Shown here one piece after another: positions 1 to 9,354 of a stretch of DNA of 64,000 bases. The notes under the pieces are model-generated. The model searched no databases. It saw only the letters and a program-made list of their open reading frames with translations, and was not told the DNA's origin. The translations under genes were made by a program, and so were the position numbers. Each line of letters begins with the position of its first letter. The stretch's first letter is position 1. Source of the DNA: Clostridium hydrogenum (GTDB taxonomy: Bacteria > Bacillota > Clostridia > Clostridiales > Clostridiaceae). The DNA lies in NCBI RefSeq assembly GCF_021432385.1, contig NZ_JAEACT010000002.1:1321501-1385500 (forward strand), in the 5' to 3' direction.

Positions 1-390
1 GGAACAGATGGAGTAATAAAAGCTACTTTAAGTGATGGAAAAATTGCGGCTATAGGTCAACTTGCAATGGCAAGCTTCTCAAATCCTGGAGGATTAAATA
101 GAGCTGGTAGCAACTATTTAACTACATCTCCAAACTCTGGAGATCCAATTTTAAGATCTGGTGCAGCTGCTGAGATTAAGAATGAGACTGCTTATAATAA
201 TTCAATTATTTCAGCGGATAATTCTGGTGGTTATGGTACTGTTGTAAATGGAGCGCTTGAAATGTCAAATGTAGACCTTGCAAAAGAGTTTACTGATATG
301 ATTGTTGCATCAAGAGCTTATCAAGCTAATTCAAAAACTATAACAACAGGAGATGACACTTTGCAAACTCTTGTAGGTCTTATAAGATAG
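1..390 (+). CDS. flgE: Flagellar hook protein FlgE, C-terminal part
   Basis: The reading frame is open from base 1, so the gene starts upstream of the window and only the last 129 residues are visible. The end has the conserved C-terminus shared by axial flagellar proteins, with SNVDLAKEFTDMIVASRAYQ followed by a helix ending in LVGLIR. In FlgE this helix packs with the N-terminal helix to build the hook polymer outside the cell. FlbD follows, which is the usual neighbour of flgE in clostridia and bacilli and argues for FlgE over FlgG. The exact paralogue cannot be proven from the C-terminus alone. Confidence 0.9.
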   Translation, partial: GTDGVIKATLSDGKIAAIGQLAMASFSNPGGLNRAGSNYLTTSPNSGDPILRSGAAAEIKNETAYNNSIISADNSGGYGTVVNGALEMSNVDLAKEFTDMIVASRAYQANSKTITTGDDTLQTLVGLIR

Positions 391-436
391 TGAGTTGTTT
401 TATTTAATGGGAGTGTAGTGCAAAAGGGGTGAATTT

Positions 437-631
437 ATGGTAAAGCTTATAGGAATGAATGGAAAAGAAGTATTTTTAAACGACAGTCAAATAGAAAAAA
501 TAGAGGAAGTACCGGAAACAGTAATAACCCTTATGAACGGAAACAAGTATATTGTTGAAGAAAGTGTTGATGAAGTAATAAGTAAAATCGTTGAATTTAA
601 AAGAAGTATTTTAAAAGGCATATACAAATAA
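437..631 (+). CDS. flbD: FlbD-family small flagellar protein
   Basis: A 64-residue protein starting MVKLIGMNGKEVFLN, the typical opening of the FlbD (swarming motility) family, followed by the IEKIEEVPETVITLMNGNKY segment that the family conserves. A ribosome binding site AAGGGG precedes the ATG. It lies 46 bases after flgE. In Bacillus the homologue influences swarming, but its molecular role is not settled. In many clostridia motA and motB follow; here they do not. Confidence 0.9.
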   Translation: MVKLIGMNGKEVFLNDSQIEKIEEVPETVITLMNGNKYIVEESVDEVISKIVEFKRSILKGIYK

Positions 632-639
632 TAGCTTTT

Positions 640-690
640 TAGGATGAAAGTAAATATTAATGCATTAAAATTATATATACTTTCATCCTA
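640..690. repeat. 13-bp perfect inverted repeat between flbD and fliL
   Basis: TAGGATGAAAGTA at 640-652 is repeated in reverse complement at 678-690 with a 25-base spacer. No T-run follows on the + strand, so it is not a standard terminator for flbD; on the - strand a T-rich stretch (AAAAAGC read in reverse) does follow the stem. It sits where motA/motB would be expected, so it may be a scar or an RNA processing hairpin. Bases 691-794 hold only AT-rich leader and the fliL ribosome binding site. Confidence 0.7.
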
Positions 691-794
691 AAATAAGTTA
701 TTCTAAATTGGAGAAAAAAATTAATTTACATATAGATTTATATTAAATTCTAATATAGATAATTGCTAATGATATATAAAGGGGATGAGCAATA

Positions 795-1301
795 ATGGCT
801 AAAAATGAGAAAAAAGAAGAAGGTAAAAAAGGTGGAAAGGGATCAAAAATAATAATAATACTTTTGATAGTAATAATATTGGCTTTAGCTGGTGCAGTGG
901 CTTATTTTGCAGTATTTGCAAAGAAAGGTAGTACTACTAAAACAGCTCAAGTTCAGCAAGCAGCAGTTCAAAGTAATGAAGAAGCAACTTATACTTTTGA
1001 AGAAATATTGACTAATTTGGCAGATCAAGATGCACAAAGATATATTAAAGTTAAAGTTTCTCTTGGTTATGATTCAAGTAATTCAAAGCTTAAAAGTGAA
1101 CTTGAAGATACTAAGGAAGATATAAAAGCACCAATATTAGAGTCTGAAATTGTTAAAATACTTAGAAACCAAAAAGCAGCAGATTTTTCAGACCCAAAAA
1201 AAGTTGAAGAGATTAAAAAACAAATTCTAGATAATGTAAATCCACATCTAAAAAATGGAGTAATTTCTAACGTTTATTTCAGTGAATTATTAATTCAATA
1301 A
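795..1301 (+). CDS. fliL: Flagellar basal body-associated protein FliL
   Basis: 168 residues: a Lys/Gly-rich cytoplasmic tail (1-18), one membrane helix (about 19-41) and an extracytoplasmic domain with the FliL signature TFEEILTNLADQDAQRYIKV and a C-terminus ending VYFSELLIQ. FliL surrounds the stator units at the motor and supports torque. The ATG follows AAAGGGGATGAGC. It heads a tightly spaced run fliL-O-P-Q-R/B-A-F-G. The stator genes themselves are not in this window. Confidence 0.9.
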   Translation: MAKNEKKEEGKKGGKGSKIIIILLIVIILALAGAVAYFAVFAKKGSTTKTAQVQQAAVQSNEEATYTFEEILTNLADQDAQRYIKVKVSLGYDSSNSKLKSELEDTKEDIKAPILESEIVKILRNQKAADFSDPKKVEEIKKQILDNVNPHLKNGVISNVYFSELLIQ

Positions 1302-1328
1302 ACTATTATATTTTAAGGATGGTATGAT

Positions 1329-1685
1329 ATGGAAGCTACAGCATTAATGATATTAAAACTAGTAATATTTTTGCCGGTTATTATAATTTTGATTTATATA
1401 TCACTAAAATATGGTGGTAATAAGCTTCAAGGTATGCAAAATGGTAAATATATAAAAGTTTTAGAGAAAACGCCTCTTTCAAAGGAAAGTAGCCTTGTAG
1501 TTGCAAAGATTGGATCGAGGGGATACGTGTTATCAAGTAGTGATGCTAAAGTTGAGATTTTAATGGAAATTGACGAGGATGAATTAAATTCCATTGGAGA
1601 AAATAAAAAGCTTCCAGAATACAAAAATGTTAATGAATTTTTAAAAGAGATTCAGAAAAAGCTAAGGATTAAAAAGGAAGGTTGA
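1329..1685 (+). CDS. fliO: Flagellar export protein FliO (FliZ)
   Basis: 118 residues with one N-terminal membrane helix (about 7-27) and a short cytoplasmic domain containing GKYIKVLEKTPLSKESSLVVAKIG in two parts, characteristic of FliO/FliZ. FliO helps assemble the FliP ring of the flagellar type III export gate. It sits between fliL and fliP with 1 base to fliP, the standard position. Sequence conservation in this family is low, so position is an important part of the call. Confidence 0.85.
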   Translation: MEATALMILKLVIFLPVIIILIYISLKYGGNKLQGMQNGKYIKVLEKTPLSKESSLVVAKIGSRGYVLSSSDAKVEILMEIDEDELNSIGENKKLPEYKNVNEFLKEIQKKLRIKKEG

Positions 1686-1686
1686 G

Positions 1687-2466
1687 ATGAAAAATAAGAA
1701 AATTATAATGTTTATGGTGTTTTTAATATGTGCAATTTATTTTGGCAATAAAGCTTATGCGGCACCAACAACTTCTCAAACTATGTCTATACCTAAAGTA
1801 AGTGTTTCAATAGATAATAGCTCAAGTAATCCTAAAGACTTTGTAGATAACATAAAGCTGCTTGTTGTACTTACTGTGTTAACATTATTACCTTCTATAA
1901 TAATATTAACAACAAGTTTTACAAGAATAATAGTTGTATTTGGATTTTTAAGGAATGCAATGGGAACACAGCAGTCGCCTCCAAATCAGGTATTAATAGG
2001 ATTAGCTTTATTCCTTACAATGTTTATTATGATGCCAACCTATAACACAATAAATAAAAATGCTATTCAACCATATATGAGCGGTAAAATATCACAAGAT
2101 ACTGCACTTGCAGAGCTTGAAAAGCCTATGAGAAAGTTTATGGTTGCAAATACTTATAAAAAAGATCAGGAATTGTTTGTAGAGCTTGATAATTCAAAAA
2201 ATAAGTATACAAAAGAAAATTTACCTATGCATGTAGTTATACCTGCATTTATAACAAGTGAATTAAAAACAGCATTTACTATTGGGTTCTTACTATATAT
2301 ACCATTTCTTATAATAGATTTAGTTGTTGGAAGTATATTAATGTCAATGGGTATGATGATGCTTCCGCCGGCTATGGTATCTATGCCATTTAAACTACTT
2401 TTATTTGTAATGGTTGATGGATGGTATCTTCTTGTTAAATCTCTTGTTTTGAGCTTTTCGAGGTGA
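1687..2466 (+). CDS. fliP: Flagellar type III export gate protein FliP
   Basis: 259 residues, near the family length of about 245. A cleavable signal peptide (1-26, ending AYAA) is followed by membrane helices, and the conserved stretches TSFTRIIVVFGFLRNAMGTQ and PPNQVLIGLALFLT are present, as is the C-terminal MGMMMLPPAMVSMPFKLLLF segment. FliP forms the pentameric core of the FliP-FliQ-FliR export gate in the inner membrane. It starts one base after fliO and is followed after 5 bases by fliQ. Confidence 0.97.
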   Translation: MKNKKIIMFMVFLICAIYFGNKAYAAPTTSQTMSIPKVSVSIDNSSSNPKDFVDNIKLLVVLTVLTLLPSIIILTTSFTRIIVVFGFLRNAMGTQQSPPNQVLIGLALFLTMFIMMPTYNTINKNAIQPYMSGKISQDTALAELEKPMRKFMVANTYKKDQELFVELDNSKNKYTKENLPMHVVIPAFITSELKTAFTIGFLLYIPFLIIDLVVGSILMSMGMMMLPPAMVSMPFKLLLFVMVDGWYLLVKSLVLSFSR

Positions 2467-2471
2467 TATAA

Positions 2472-2741
2472 ATGACAGAAAATATGATAATAACAGTAAT
2501 GAAGGATGCAGTATATACGGGAATAATGGTTTCGGCTCCCGTACTTATAGTATCTCTTGTCATAGGATTAATAATAAGTATATTTCAAGCAACAACTCAA
2601 ATCCAAGAACAGACACTTACATTTTTGCCTAAGCTCTTAGCTGCAATTGCGGTATTATTTATTACAGGAAGTTGGATGTTGCATATGATGACAGGTTTTA
2701 TGTCAAGAATATTTGATATGATTACTAATATAACCCGTTAG
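2472..2741 (+). CDS. fliQ: Flagellar export gate protein FliQ
   Basis: 89 residues with two membrane helices (about 15-35 and 52-72) linked by the conserved FQATTQIQEQTLTFLPKL loop. FliQ associates with FliP and FliR in the export gate. The size and gene order fliP-fliQ-fliR are typical. Confidence 0.97.
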   Translation: MTENMIITVMKDAVYTGIMVSAPVLIVSLVIGLIISIFQATTQIQEQTLTFLPKLLAAIAVLFITGSWMLHMMTGFMSRIFDMITNITR

Positions 2742-2752
2742 GTGGGATAAAA

Positions 2753-4582
2753 GTGAATATTACTTATTTTACTTCGTTGTTCCTAATTTTTTTAAGAGTT
2801 TTTGCTTTTTTTATAGCTTTAGGAATTATTTTTCCTCAAAGCTTTCCTAACACAGGTAAGATGATACTTTCCATGGCTCTTGCTTTTTTTATTGCTCCAT
2901 ATATAAATTTGTCCAATGCTACAGTGCTTAACAACGGACTTGTATATATGTGGCAGTGTATGTGTGAAATTTTAACAGGTCTTATATTGGGGTTCTTTGC
3001 AAATTTAATTTTTGTATGTGCTAGAATTGGAGGACAGTTCATTGATTTTCAAATGGGATTTTCAATGATGTCAGCATACGACCCAACAACACAAACTAAT
3101 GCTTCAATTATGGAAAGACTTTTTAACTTATTTGCTGTAGTTTTATTTTTTACAATTGATGGACACATAATGCTTATTAAAGAACTTGTAAATAGCTTTG
3201 CTGCTGTTAAGTTAGGTACTTTTGTAATAAATGATCAAAGTGTAATGGTTGCATTTAATGTATTTACTCAGTTTTTTATTATAGGAATTAGAATTGCATT
3301 GCCTATTATACTTGTTCTTTTGATGGCAGACTTAATATTAGGTATTGTATCTAGAACTGTACCACAATTAAATGTAATGGTACTTGGAGTTCCTATAAAG
3401 ATATTGCTTGGACTTGCATGTATTATTATGATATTACCAATTATCATTAAACTTATGATATCTTCTTTTTCAGCGCTTCCTGATATATACAAGGGTTTTT
3501 ATAAACTTATTCCTGCAGCACTTATTTTTGCTGATGGTGATAAAACCGAAAGCGCAACGCCTAGAAAACTTAATAAGGCAAAAAAGGAAGGCCAGGTTCC
3601 AAGAAGTAGGGAAGTGACATTGGCAACTACACTTATTACAATTACAGCTGTTTTAAGTATTTTTGGAAATAGTATTTTTCAAAACCTCAGAAATATGTTT
3701 GCTGTTTTTTTTCAAAGCTATCTTACAACAAATTTAACAGAAGAAAAATTAAGTAATATATTTAAGTTTGCAATTGTTAATGGAGGCAAAAATATACTTA
3801 TATTCATTGTACCAATTATGATTGCTGGAATTGCGGGAAACTTATTACAAACAGGTTTTATGTTTATCACAGAAGGGTTAAAGCCTAATTTTGGAAAGCT
3901 AAATCCTGTACAGGGTATTAAAAGAATGTTTTCAATTACAACCTTTGTTGGAGTATTAAAGGACATTTTGGTAGTTATAGTAGTTGGTTTTGTTGGATAT
4001 CAGTTTTTTATGAATAATTATAGTGATATTGTAAATATGAATAATTTAATAATTAATTATATACCAAGCAATTATTTATCGTATATAACTGATGTTTTCA
4101 AAAAAATAAGTATGATTATGATTGTAATAGCTGCAGGAGATTTTGCTTTTCAAAAGTATAAATTTAACAAGGATATGAAAATGACAAAGCAGGAAGTTAA
4201 AGATGAATTTAAGCAGGACGAAGGTGATCCTGAAATTAAGGGAAAACGAAAACAAAAGATGAGGGAAATTATTTCGAGAACAATGCTTACTAAGGTACCA
4301 GATGCAACTGTTGTTATTACTAACCCAACCCATTTAGCGGTAGCACTTAAATATGAAAGAGGTATAGATAGTGCGCCTACGGTAGTTGCTAAAGGAGCTG
4401 ATAGAACAGCACTTAAAATAAAGGAAATAGCTAAGGAAAATGATGTGCCTATAATTGAAAATAAACCAATGGCTAGGTTACTATTTTCTAAAGTTGAGGT
4501 GGATCAAGAGATACCTATGGATATGTACCAAACAGTTGCTGAAATATTAGCAGTGGTATATAAATTAAAAAATAAAAGGTAA
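2753..4582 (+). CDS. fliR-flhB: FliR-FlhB fusion, flagellar export gate and substrate-specificity switch
   Basis: A 609-residue protein joining two normally separate proteins. Residues 1-258 are FliR (about six membrane helices, with GGQFIDFQMGFSM and a FliR-type C-terminus). From about 260 the FlhB start DKTESATPRKLNKAKKEGQV follows, then four membrane helices and the cytoplasmic switch domain. The autocleavage motif NPTH is intact at 524-527, so the hook-to-filament specificity switch should work. The GTG start at 2753 has RBS AGGTGGG. There is no stop or frameshift at the junction. Such fusions are known from Clostridium; FlhB is thought to wrap around the FliPQR pore, which a tether would favour. 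Confidence 0.96.
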   Translation: MNITYFTSLFLIFLRVFAFFIALGIIFPQSFPNTGKMILSMALAFFIAPYINLSNATVLNNGLVYMWQCMCEILTGLILGFFANLIFVCARIGGQFIDFQMGFSMMSAYDPTTQTNASIMERLFNLFAVVLFFTIDGHIMLIKELVNSFAAVKLGTFVINDQSVMVAFNVFTQFFIIGIRIALPIILVLLMADLILGIVSRTVPQLNVMVLGVPIKILLGLACIIMILPIIIKLMISSFSALPDIYKGFYKLIPAALIFADGDKTESATPRKLNKAKKEGQVPRSREVTLATTLITITAVLSIFGNSIFQNLRNMFAVFFQSYLTTNLTEEKLSNIFKFAIVNGGKNILIFIVPIMIAGIAGNLLQTGFMFITEGLKPNFGKLNPVQGIKRMFSITTFVGVLKDILVVIVVGFVGYQFFMNNYSDIVNMNNLIINYIPSNYLSYITDVFKKISMIMIVIAAGDFAFQKYKFNKDMKMTKQEVKDEFKQDEGDPEIKGKRKQKMREIISRTMLTKVPDATVVITNPTHLAVALKYERGIDSAPTVVAKGADRTALKIKEIAKENDVPIIENKPMARLLFSKVEVDQEIPMDMYQTVAEILAVVYKLKNKR

Positions 4583-4593
4583 AGGTGATAACA

Positions 4594-6663
4594 TTGGAAG
4601 AAGGCAGAAAATTAAATTTAAATTTAAAGGATAATTTTGATGTCATAGTATCATTGGTGATTGTCGGAATAGTCTTAATGATGATTATTCCACTGCCTGC
4701 TGGCATGCTAGATGTCTTAATTGCCATTAACATAGCATTTTCTGTAATAATTGTACTTATAACAATGTTTACGACAGAAGTTTTGCAATTTTCCGTATTT
4801 CCAACATTACTGCTTATTACTACTCTTTTTAGACTTGCACTTAATATTTCATCTGCAAGATTAATTTTAAGTACAGGGTATGCTGGAGAAATAATAAATG
4901 CTTTTGGTAGTTTTGTAATTGGTGGTAATTATGTTGTTGGTATCATAATATTTTTGATAATATTAGTAGTACAATTTATTGTAATTACCAACGGTGCGGG
5001 AAGAGTTGCTGAAGTGGCAGCCAGATTTACATTAGATGCTATGCCAGGAAAGCAAATGACTATTGATGCAGATTTAAATGCAGGCTTAATAACGGAAGAT
5101 GAAGCTAAAAAAAAGAGAACTGATTTGCAACTTGAAGCAGACTTCTTTGGAGCTATGGATGGTGCTTCTAAATTTGTAAAGGGAGATGCAATAGCAGCAC
5201 TTATAGTATGCGTAATAAATATTATTGGCGGTATTGTAATAGGTGTACTTATGCGTAATCTTCAATTAACACAAGCAGCTCAGGATTACACTAGGCTCAC
5301 AATTGGTGATGGACTTGTAAGCCAAATACCAGCACTTTTAATTTCTGTTTCTACAGGTATACTTGTTACAAGATCAAAGAACAATAGAAGCCTTGGAAAT
5401 GAACTTGTTAGTCAATTAAGTGCTTTTCCAAAGGTTCTAGCAATTGCAGCATTTGTACTTTTAGTTTTAGGTATTATACCTGGACTTCCTCATCTTGCAT
5501 TTTTCATTCTTGCGGTAGCAACAGGTGTATGTGCATATTTACTTTATAAGGATGAAGTTAGTAGAAAAATTATGGAAGTTGAACATGAAAATAGAAAGAT
5601 TATAGAAACTGAAAATAAGGAACCTGAGAATGTAATGAGCTTAATTTCAGTTGAACCTATGGAAGTTGAGATAGGATATGGTCTCATTCCACTTGCTGAC
5701 GAAGCTTCTGGTGGTGATCTTCTTCAGAGAATTGCATCTGTTAGAAGGCAATGCGCTATTGAGATGGGTATTGTAGTTCAGCCAATAAGAATAAGAGATA
5801 ATCTGCAGCTTAACACAAATGAGTATGTCTTTAAAATAAGGGGTACTGTAGTAGCACGTTCTGAATTAATGCCTAATATGCTTTTATGCATGGATCCTAT
5901 GGAAGAAGGTACAGATATTCCAGGAATTAAAACTATTGAACCTACTTTTGGACTCCCTGCTATTTGGATAAATAACGACCAAAGAGAAGATGCTGAAATA
6001 AAAGGACTTACTGTTGTAGATCCAGTTACTGTTATGATTACTCACCTTACTGAAACTGTAAAAGGACATTCATATGAACTTCTTGGAAGACAGGAAGTAA
6101 AGGAAACAGTGGATTCTATGAAGGACAAATATTCTGCTGTTGTTGAGGAACTTATACCAGATTTACTTACAATTGGAGAACTTCAAAAGGTTTTACAGAA
6201 CTTGCTTAAGGAAAAAGTGCCTATTAAAGATATGGTTACTATAATGGAATGTCTTGCGGATAATTCGAGAACAACAAAAGATATAGAGGTATTAACTGAA
6301 TATGTAAGAATGGCACTTGGAAGAACAATTTGCAATAATATGTTAGATGGTGGGAATAGTATTACAGTGGCAACTGTAACGCCAGAGCTTGAAAAGCTTA
6401 TTGAAAATAATATTCAAAAATCAGTGCATGGATCATTCCCTGCTATAAACCCAGATACAACAACTAAACTTTTAGATTCAATTAAGAATGTTATAAATAC
6501 AGTGCAATTTAATGAAAATCAGCCAGCTATATTAGTATCACCAAAAATAAGACCAGCTTTTAGAAAACTTACAGAGATGGTTTTCCCAAATATAAATATT
6601 ATATCTTTAAATGAAATTCCTAATGATGTTGAGATAAGAACTGAAGGAGTTGTTAGTTTATAA
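4594..6663 (+). CDS. flhA: Flagellar export protein FlhA
   Basis: About 689 residues: eight N-terminal membrane helices (to about residue 325) and a large cytoplasmic domain forming the nonameric ring that docks export substrates. Conserved are the cytoplasmic loop LDAMPGKQMTIDADLNAGLI and the C-terminal EIP.DVEIRTEGVVSL ending. I prefer TTG at 4594 because AAAGGTG lies 6 bases before it; the in-frame GTG at 4585 overlaps that ribosome binding site. The stop overlaps the flhF start by one base. Confidence 0.96.
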   Translation: MEEGRKLNLNLKDNFDVIVSLVIVGIVLMMIIPLPAGMLDVLIAINIAFSVIIVLITMFTTEVLQFSVFPTLLLITTLFRLALNISSARLILSTGYAGEIINAFGSFVIGGNYVVGIIIFLIILVVQFIVITNGAGRVAEVAARFTLDAMPGKQMTIDADLNAGLITEDEAKKKRTDLQLEADFFGAMDGASKFVKGDAIAALIVCVINIIGGIVIGVLMRNLQLTQAAQDYTRLTIGDGLVSQIPALLISVSTGILVTRSKNNRSLGNELVSQLSAFPKVLAIAAFVLLVLGIIPGLPHLAFFILAVATGVCAYLLYKDEVSRKIMEVEHENRKIIETENKEPENVMSLISVEPMEVEIGYGLIPLADEASGGDLLQRIASVRRQCAIEMGIVVQPIRIRDNLQLNTNEYVFKIRGTVVARSELMPNMLLCMDPMEEGTDIPGIKTIEPTFGLPAIWINNDQREDAEIKGLTVVDPVTVMITHLTETVKGHSYELLGRQEVKETVDSMKDKYSAVVEELIPDLLTIGELQKVLQNLLKEKVPIKDMVTIMECLADNSRTTKDIEVLTEYVRMALGRTICNNMLDGGNSITVATVTPELEKLIENNIQKSVHGSFPAINPDTTTKLLDSIKNVINTVQFNENQPAILVSPKIRPAFRKLTEMVFPNINIISLNEIPNDVEIRTEGVVSL

Positions 6664-7808
6664 TGATAATAAAAAAATACTTAGTTAAAGATATGAATGA
6701 GGCAATGACTAAGATTAAAAATGATCTTGGGATAGATGCCGTTATAATAAGTAGTAGAAAAATAAGAAAACCGGGAATAGGTGGATTGTTATCTAAAAAG
6801 GTTATAGAGGTAACTGCAGCTGTTGATAATTCAGAAAAAGAAGATAATGATTATGGCAAAATTCAAAACTCAACTAAGGAAGACAGCATCACTGCATTAA
6901 AAAAAGCAATGGAGAAACATTCTGAAAGAGCAAAGAATCAAGAACAAAAAATGGCTTTAGAAACATCAAAGCCAAGTTATTTTCAAAATGCTAAAGAAGA
7001 AAAATTGCTAAATGAAATGCAAGAGATGAAAAATCTAATAAGTGGTTTCGTTAAGAAAAGCTCTGAAGAAGAAAATTCAGTAATGCTAAAACTTAAGAAC
7101 TCCGACATGAATGAGGAAGTTATTAAAGAATTACTCACAGAATTGCAAGATGGAAATGAAGAAGATTTAAAAAATATTGTTAAGAAACACATAAAGTTAT
7201 CGGTGCCCAAAGAAAATGGAGTTATGGTTTTGGTAGGTCCAACAGGAGTTGGAAAAACAACAACCATTGCTAAGCTTGCAGGAAAATTTTCGCTTATGGA
7301 AAAAAAGAAAGTTGGCCTTATTACAGTAGATACATACAGAATTGGTGCAGTTGAACAGCTTCGTACTTATGCTGATATTATGAATATCCCTTTTAGTGTT
7401 GTTTTAACAATAAAGGAAATGGATCAGGCTATTAATAGTATGAAAGATTGTGATATAATATTAGTAGACACGACAGGAAGAAGCAGTAAAAATGAAATGC
7501 AGATATCCGAACTAAGGGCATTTATCGAAAGAACTCATAGCCAAAATATACATCTTGTATTAAGCTGTACAACAAAAGATAATGATATTAAGTCAATAGT
7601 AAGTGGATATAAGAAAATTAATTTTCAAAATGTTATAATTACAAAATTGGATGAAACCACAACTTATGGATCAGTTATAAACATATTGAAGTATACTGGC
7701 AAACCAATTAGTTATTTTACAACAGGACAAAATGTACCTGATGATATAAAAACGCTAACAGTAGAAGAAATAAGCAGTCTTATATTGGGGGAGGATACTG
7801 TATGTTAG
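6663..7808 (+). CDS. flhF: SRP-type GTPase FlhF, flagellar placement
   Basis: 381 residues: a basic N-domain, a charged linker, then the SRP GTPase domain with G1 GPTGVGKT at 192-199, the DTYRIGAVEQLRTYA insertion motif, G3 DTTGR and G4 TKLDE. FlhF sets the position and number of flagella and forms a GTP-dependent dimer at the membrane. The ATG shares its A with the flhA stop and the gene overlaps flhG by 7 bases, indicating translational coupling. Confidence 0.96.
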   Translation: MIIKKYLVKDMNEAMTKIKNDLGIDAVIISSRKIRKPGIGGLLSKKVIEVTAAVDNSEKEDNDYGKIQNSTKEDSITALKKAMEKHSERAKNQEQKMALETSKPSYFQNAKEEKLLNEMQEMKNLISGFVKKSSEEENSVMLKLKNSDMNEEVIKELLTELQDGNEEDLKNIVKKHIKLSVPKENGVMVLVGPTGVGKTTTIAKLAGKFSLMEKKKVGLITVDTYRIGAVEQLRTYADIMNIPFSVVLTIKEMDQAINSMKDCDIILVDTTGRSSKNEMQISELRAFIERTHSQNIHLVLSCTTKDNDIKSIVSGYKKINFQNVIITKLDETTTYGSVINILKYTGKPISYFTTGQNVPDDIKTLTVEEISSLILGEDTVC

Positions 7809-8665
7809 ATCAGGCACAGAGACTCAGAGAAATGGCTATGAGAGATCATATGCATAAAAAACCTAATGGCACAAAAGTTATTACAGTGACTTCTGGTAAG
7901 GGTGGTGTAGGTAAAAGTAATATAGTTGTAAATTTATCTATTACACTACAAAAAATGGGCAAAAAAGTGTTGATTTTTGATGCAGATGTTGGAATGGGTA
8001 ATGATGATGTTCTTATGGGTTTTTTACCTAGATATAATATTTTTGATGTAATTTATAATGGTAAAGACATAAATGATGTTATTATAACTGGACCATATGG
8101 TGTTAAACTTCTACCTGGGGGATCAGGGATTGCAAAAATAAATGAATTATCGGAAGAACAAATTGATAATTTCTTGTTAAAGCTTTGCAATTTAAATGAT
8201 CTTGATTATATAATAATGGATACTGGGGCAGGTGTTAATAGAAGTGTTCTTGGTTTTATAGCATGTTCAGATGAACTTGTGATAGTAACTACACCTGAGC
8301 CAACATCTCTTACAGATGCATATAGTTTATTTAAAGCAGTAGTACACTTTAAAATTAAATCAAATGCTAAAATTATAATTAATAGGGCATTTACTCATAA
8401 AGAGGGGGTTGAGACATACAAAAAATTTGCAGGTGTTGTAAATAAATTTATTAAAGCTGAAACAGAGTTCTTATGGAGTGTTTCAGATGATAGTAAATTA
8501 GTTCAAGCTGTGAGGAATCAGAAACCCGTTGTTATAAGCAGCCCTAATTGCAATGCTTCAAAGGACATAGAAATAATAGCTAAAAAAATTGAAGGTTTAA
8601 CTTATGGAAAAAATGGTGTAGGAATAGAGGGGTTATTCAAAAAGATTTTTAATATTTTTTCATAA
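7802..8665 (+). CDS. flhG: MinD-like ATPase FlhG (YlxH), flagellar number control
   Basis: 287 residues. The N-terminal DQAQRLR (3-9) is the DQAxxLR motif that activates the FlhF GTPase. The deviant Walker A KGGVGKS is at 33-39, followed by DADVGMGN and the switch sequence DTGAGV. It is a membrane-associating ATPase of the ParA/MinD family that counteracts FlhF. The C-terminal FKKIFNIFS looks like the expected amphipathic membrane-targeting helix. It overlaps flhF. Confidence 0.95.
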   Translation: MLDQAQRLREMAMRDHMHKKPNGTKVITVTSGKGGVGKSNIVVNLSITLQKMGKKVLIFDADVGMGNDDVLMGFLPRYNIFDVIYNGKDINDVIITGPYGVKLLPGGSGIAKINELSEEQIDNFLLKLCNLNDLDYIIMDTGAGVNRSVLGFIACSDELVIVTTPEPTSLTDAYSLFKAVVHFKIKSNAKIIINRAFTHKEGVETYKKFAGVVNKFIKAETEFLWSVSDDSKLVQAVRNQKPVVISSPNCNASKDIEIIAKKIEGLTYGKNGVGIEGLFKKIFNIFS

Positions 8666-8677
8666 GGAGTTGTAGGT

Positions 8678-9343
8678 ATGTATAACAATAGTATTAGTGT
8701 TAATAACAAATGTGAAATTATATGGGATAAAGATATATACAAAAGTAATGTTCAGGATATAACTGAAGAATACATAGCTATAAGTTTGCCAATAGCAAAT
8801 GGTAGTTATGCAAATTTAGTAAAAAACGATAGAGTTGAAGTAATATATAGTACTGAAGATAGTTTATATTCATTTGAAACAAAGGTTATTGGAAGAAAAA
8901 AAGAAAAAAATATACCTATGATATTAGTTAGTATACCTGAAGAGGATCAAATAAAAAAAATACAAAGAAGAAGAAATTTTAGAATTGAATTATTTGAAAA
9001 GGTATTTTATAAGGTTTTTGATAAGGAGAATTTCAAGGAATCTTTGGTAAAAGGCATTTCAGGAAAAGTAGAAGAATTTTTACAAGGAACTATGGTTGAT
9101 TTAAGCGGTGGAGGTATGAAACTATTAGTACAAGACAACATAGAGCTTGGGAGTTTTGTAATAGTTCAATTTGACATCCATGATAAGCAAATTGTTGCTG
9201 AAGGTGTTTGTGTAAGATGTATTAAACTTGAAAATGGTGAGTTTTCTTGTGGAATTGAGTTCAATGAAATAGATGGTAGGCAAAGGGAAAATATAATATC
9301 ATATACGTTTGATATTATGAGAGAGCGTATGAAAAAAAGGTAG
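8678..9343 (+). CDS. YcgR-type PilZ protein, c-di-GMP-responsive motility brake
   Basis: 221 residues: an N-terminal YcgR domain (about 1-90) and a PilZ domain (about 96-215) with the c-di-GMP binding elements RRRNFR (97-102) and DLSGGG (141-146). In Bacillus the equivalent (YpfA/DgrA) binds c-di-GMP and slows the motor through MotA. Its position between flhG and the sigma-28 gene inside the flagellar operon suggests the same job here. Between flhG and sigD, Bacillus has che genes, which are missing here. Confidence 0.9.
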   Translation: MYNNSISVNNKCEIIWDKDIYKSNVQDITEEYIAISLPIANGSYANLVKNDRVEVIYSTEDSLYSFETKVIGRKKEKNIPMILVSIPEEDQIKKIQRRRNFRIELFEKVFYKVFDKENFKESLVKGISGKVEEFLQGTMVDLSGGGMKLLVQDNIELGSFVIVQFDIHDKQIVAEGVCVRCIKLENGEFSCGIEFNEIDGRQRENIISYTFDIMRERMKKR

Positions 9344-9354
9344 GAGGGTTTTAT

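Noticed and set aside
4585-4596. GTG at 4585 as flhA start
   Set aside because: It overlaps the AAAGGTG ribosome binding site that serves TTG 4594; kept only as an alternative.
6983-7267. 94-codon open frame on - inside flhF, and similar frames inside many other genes
   Set aside because: They lie opposite well-identified genes, lack ribosome binding sites and have compositions expected of complementary AT-rich coding DNA.
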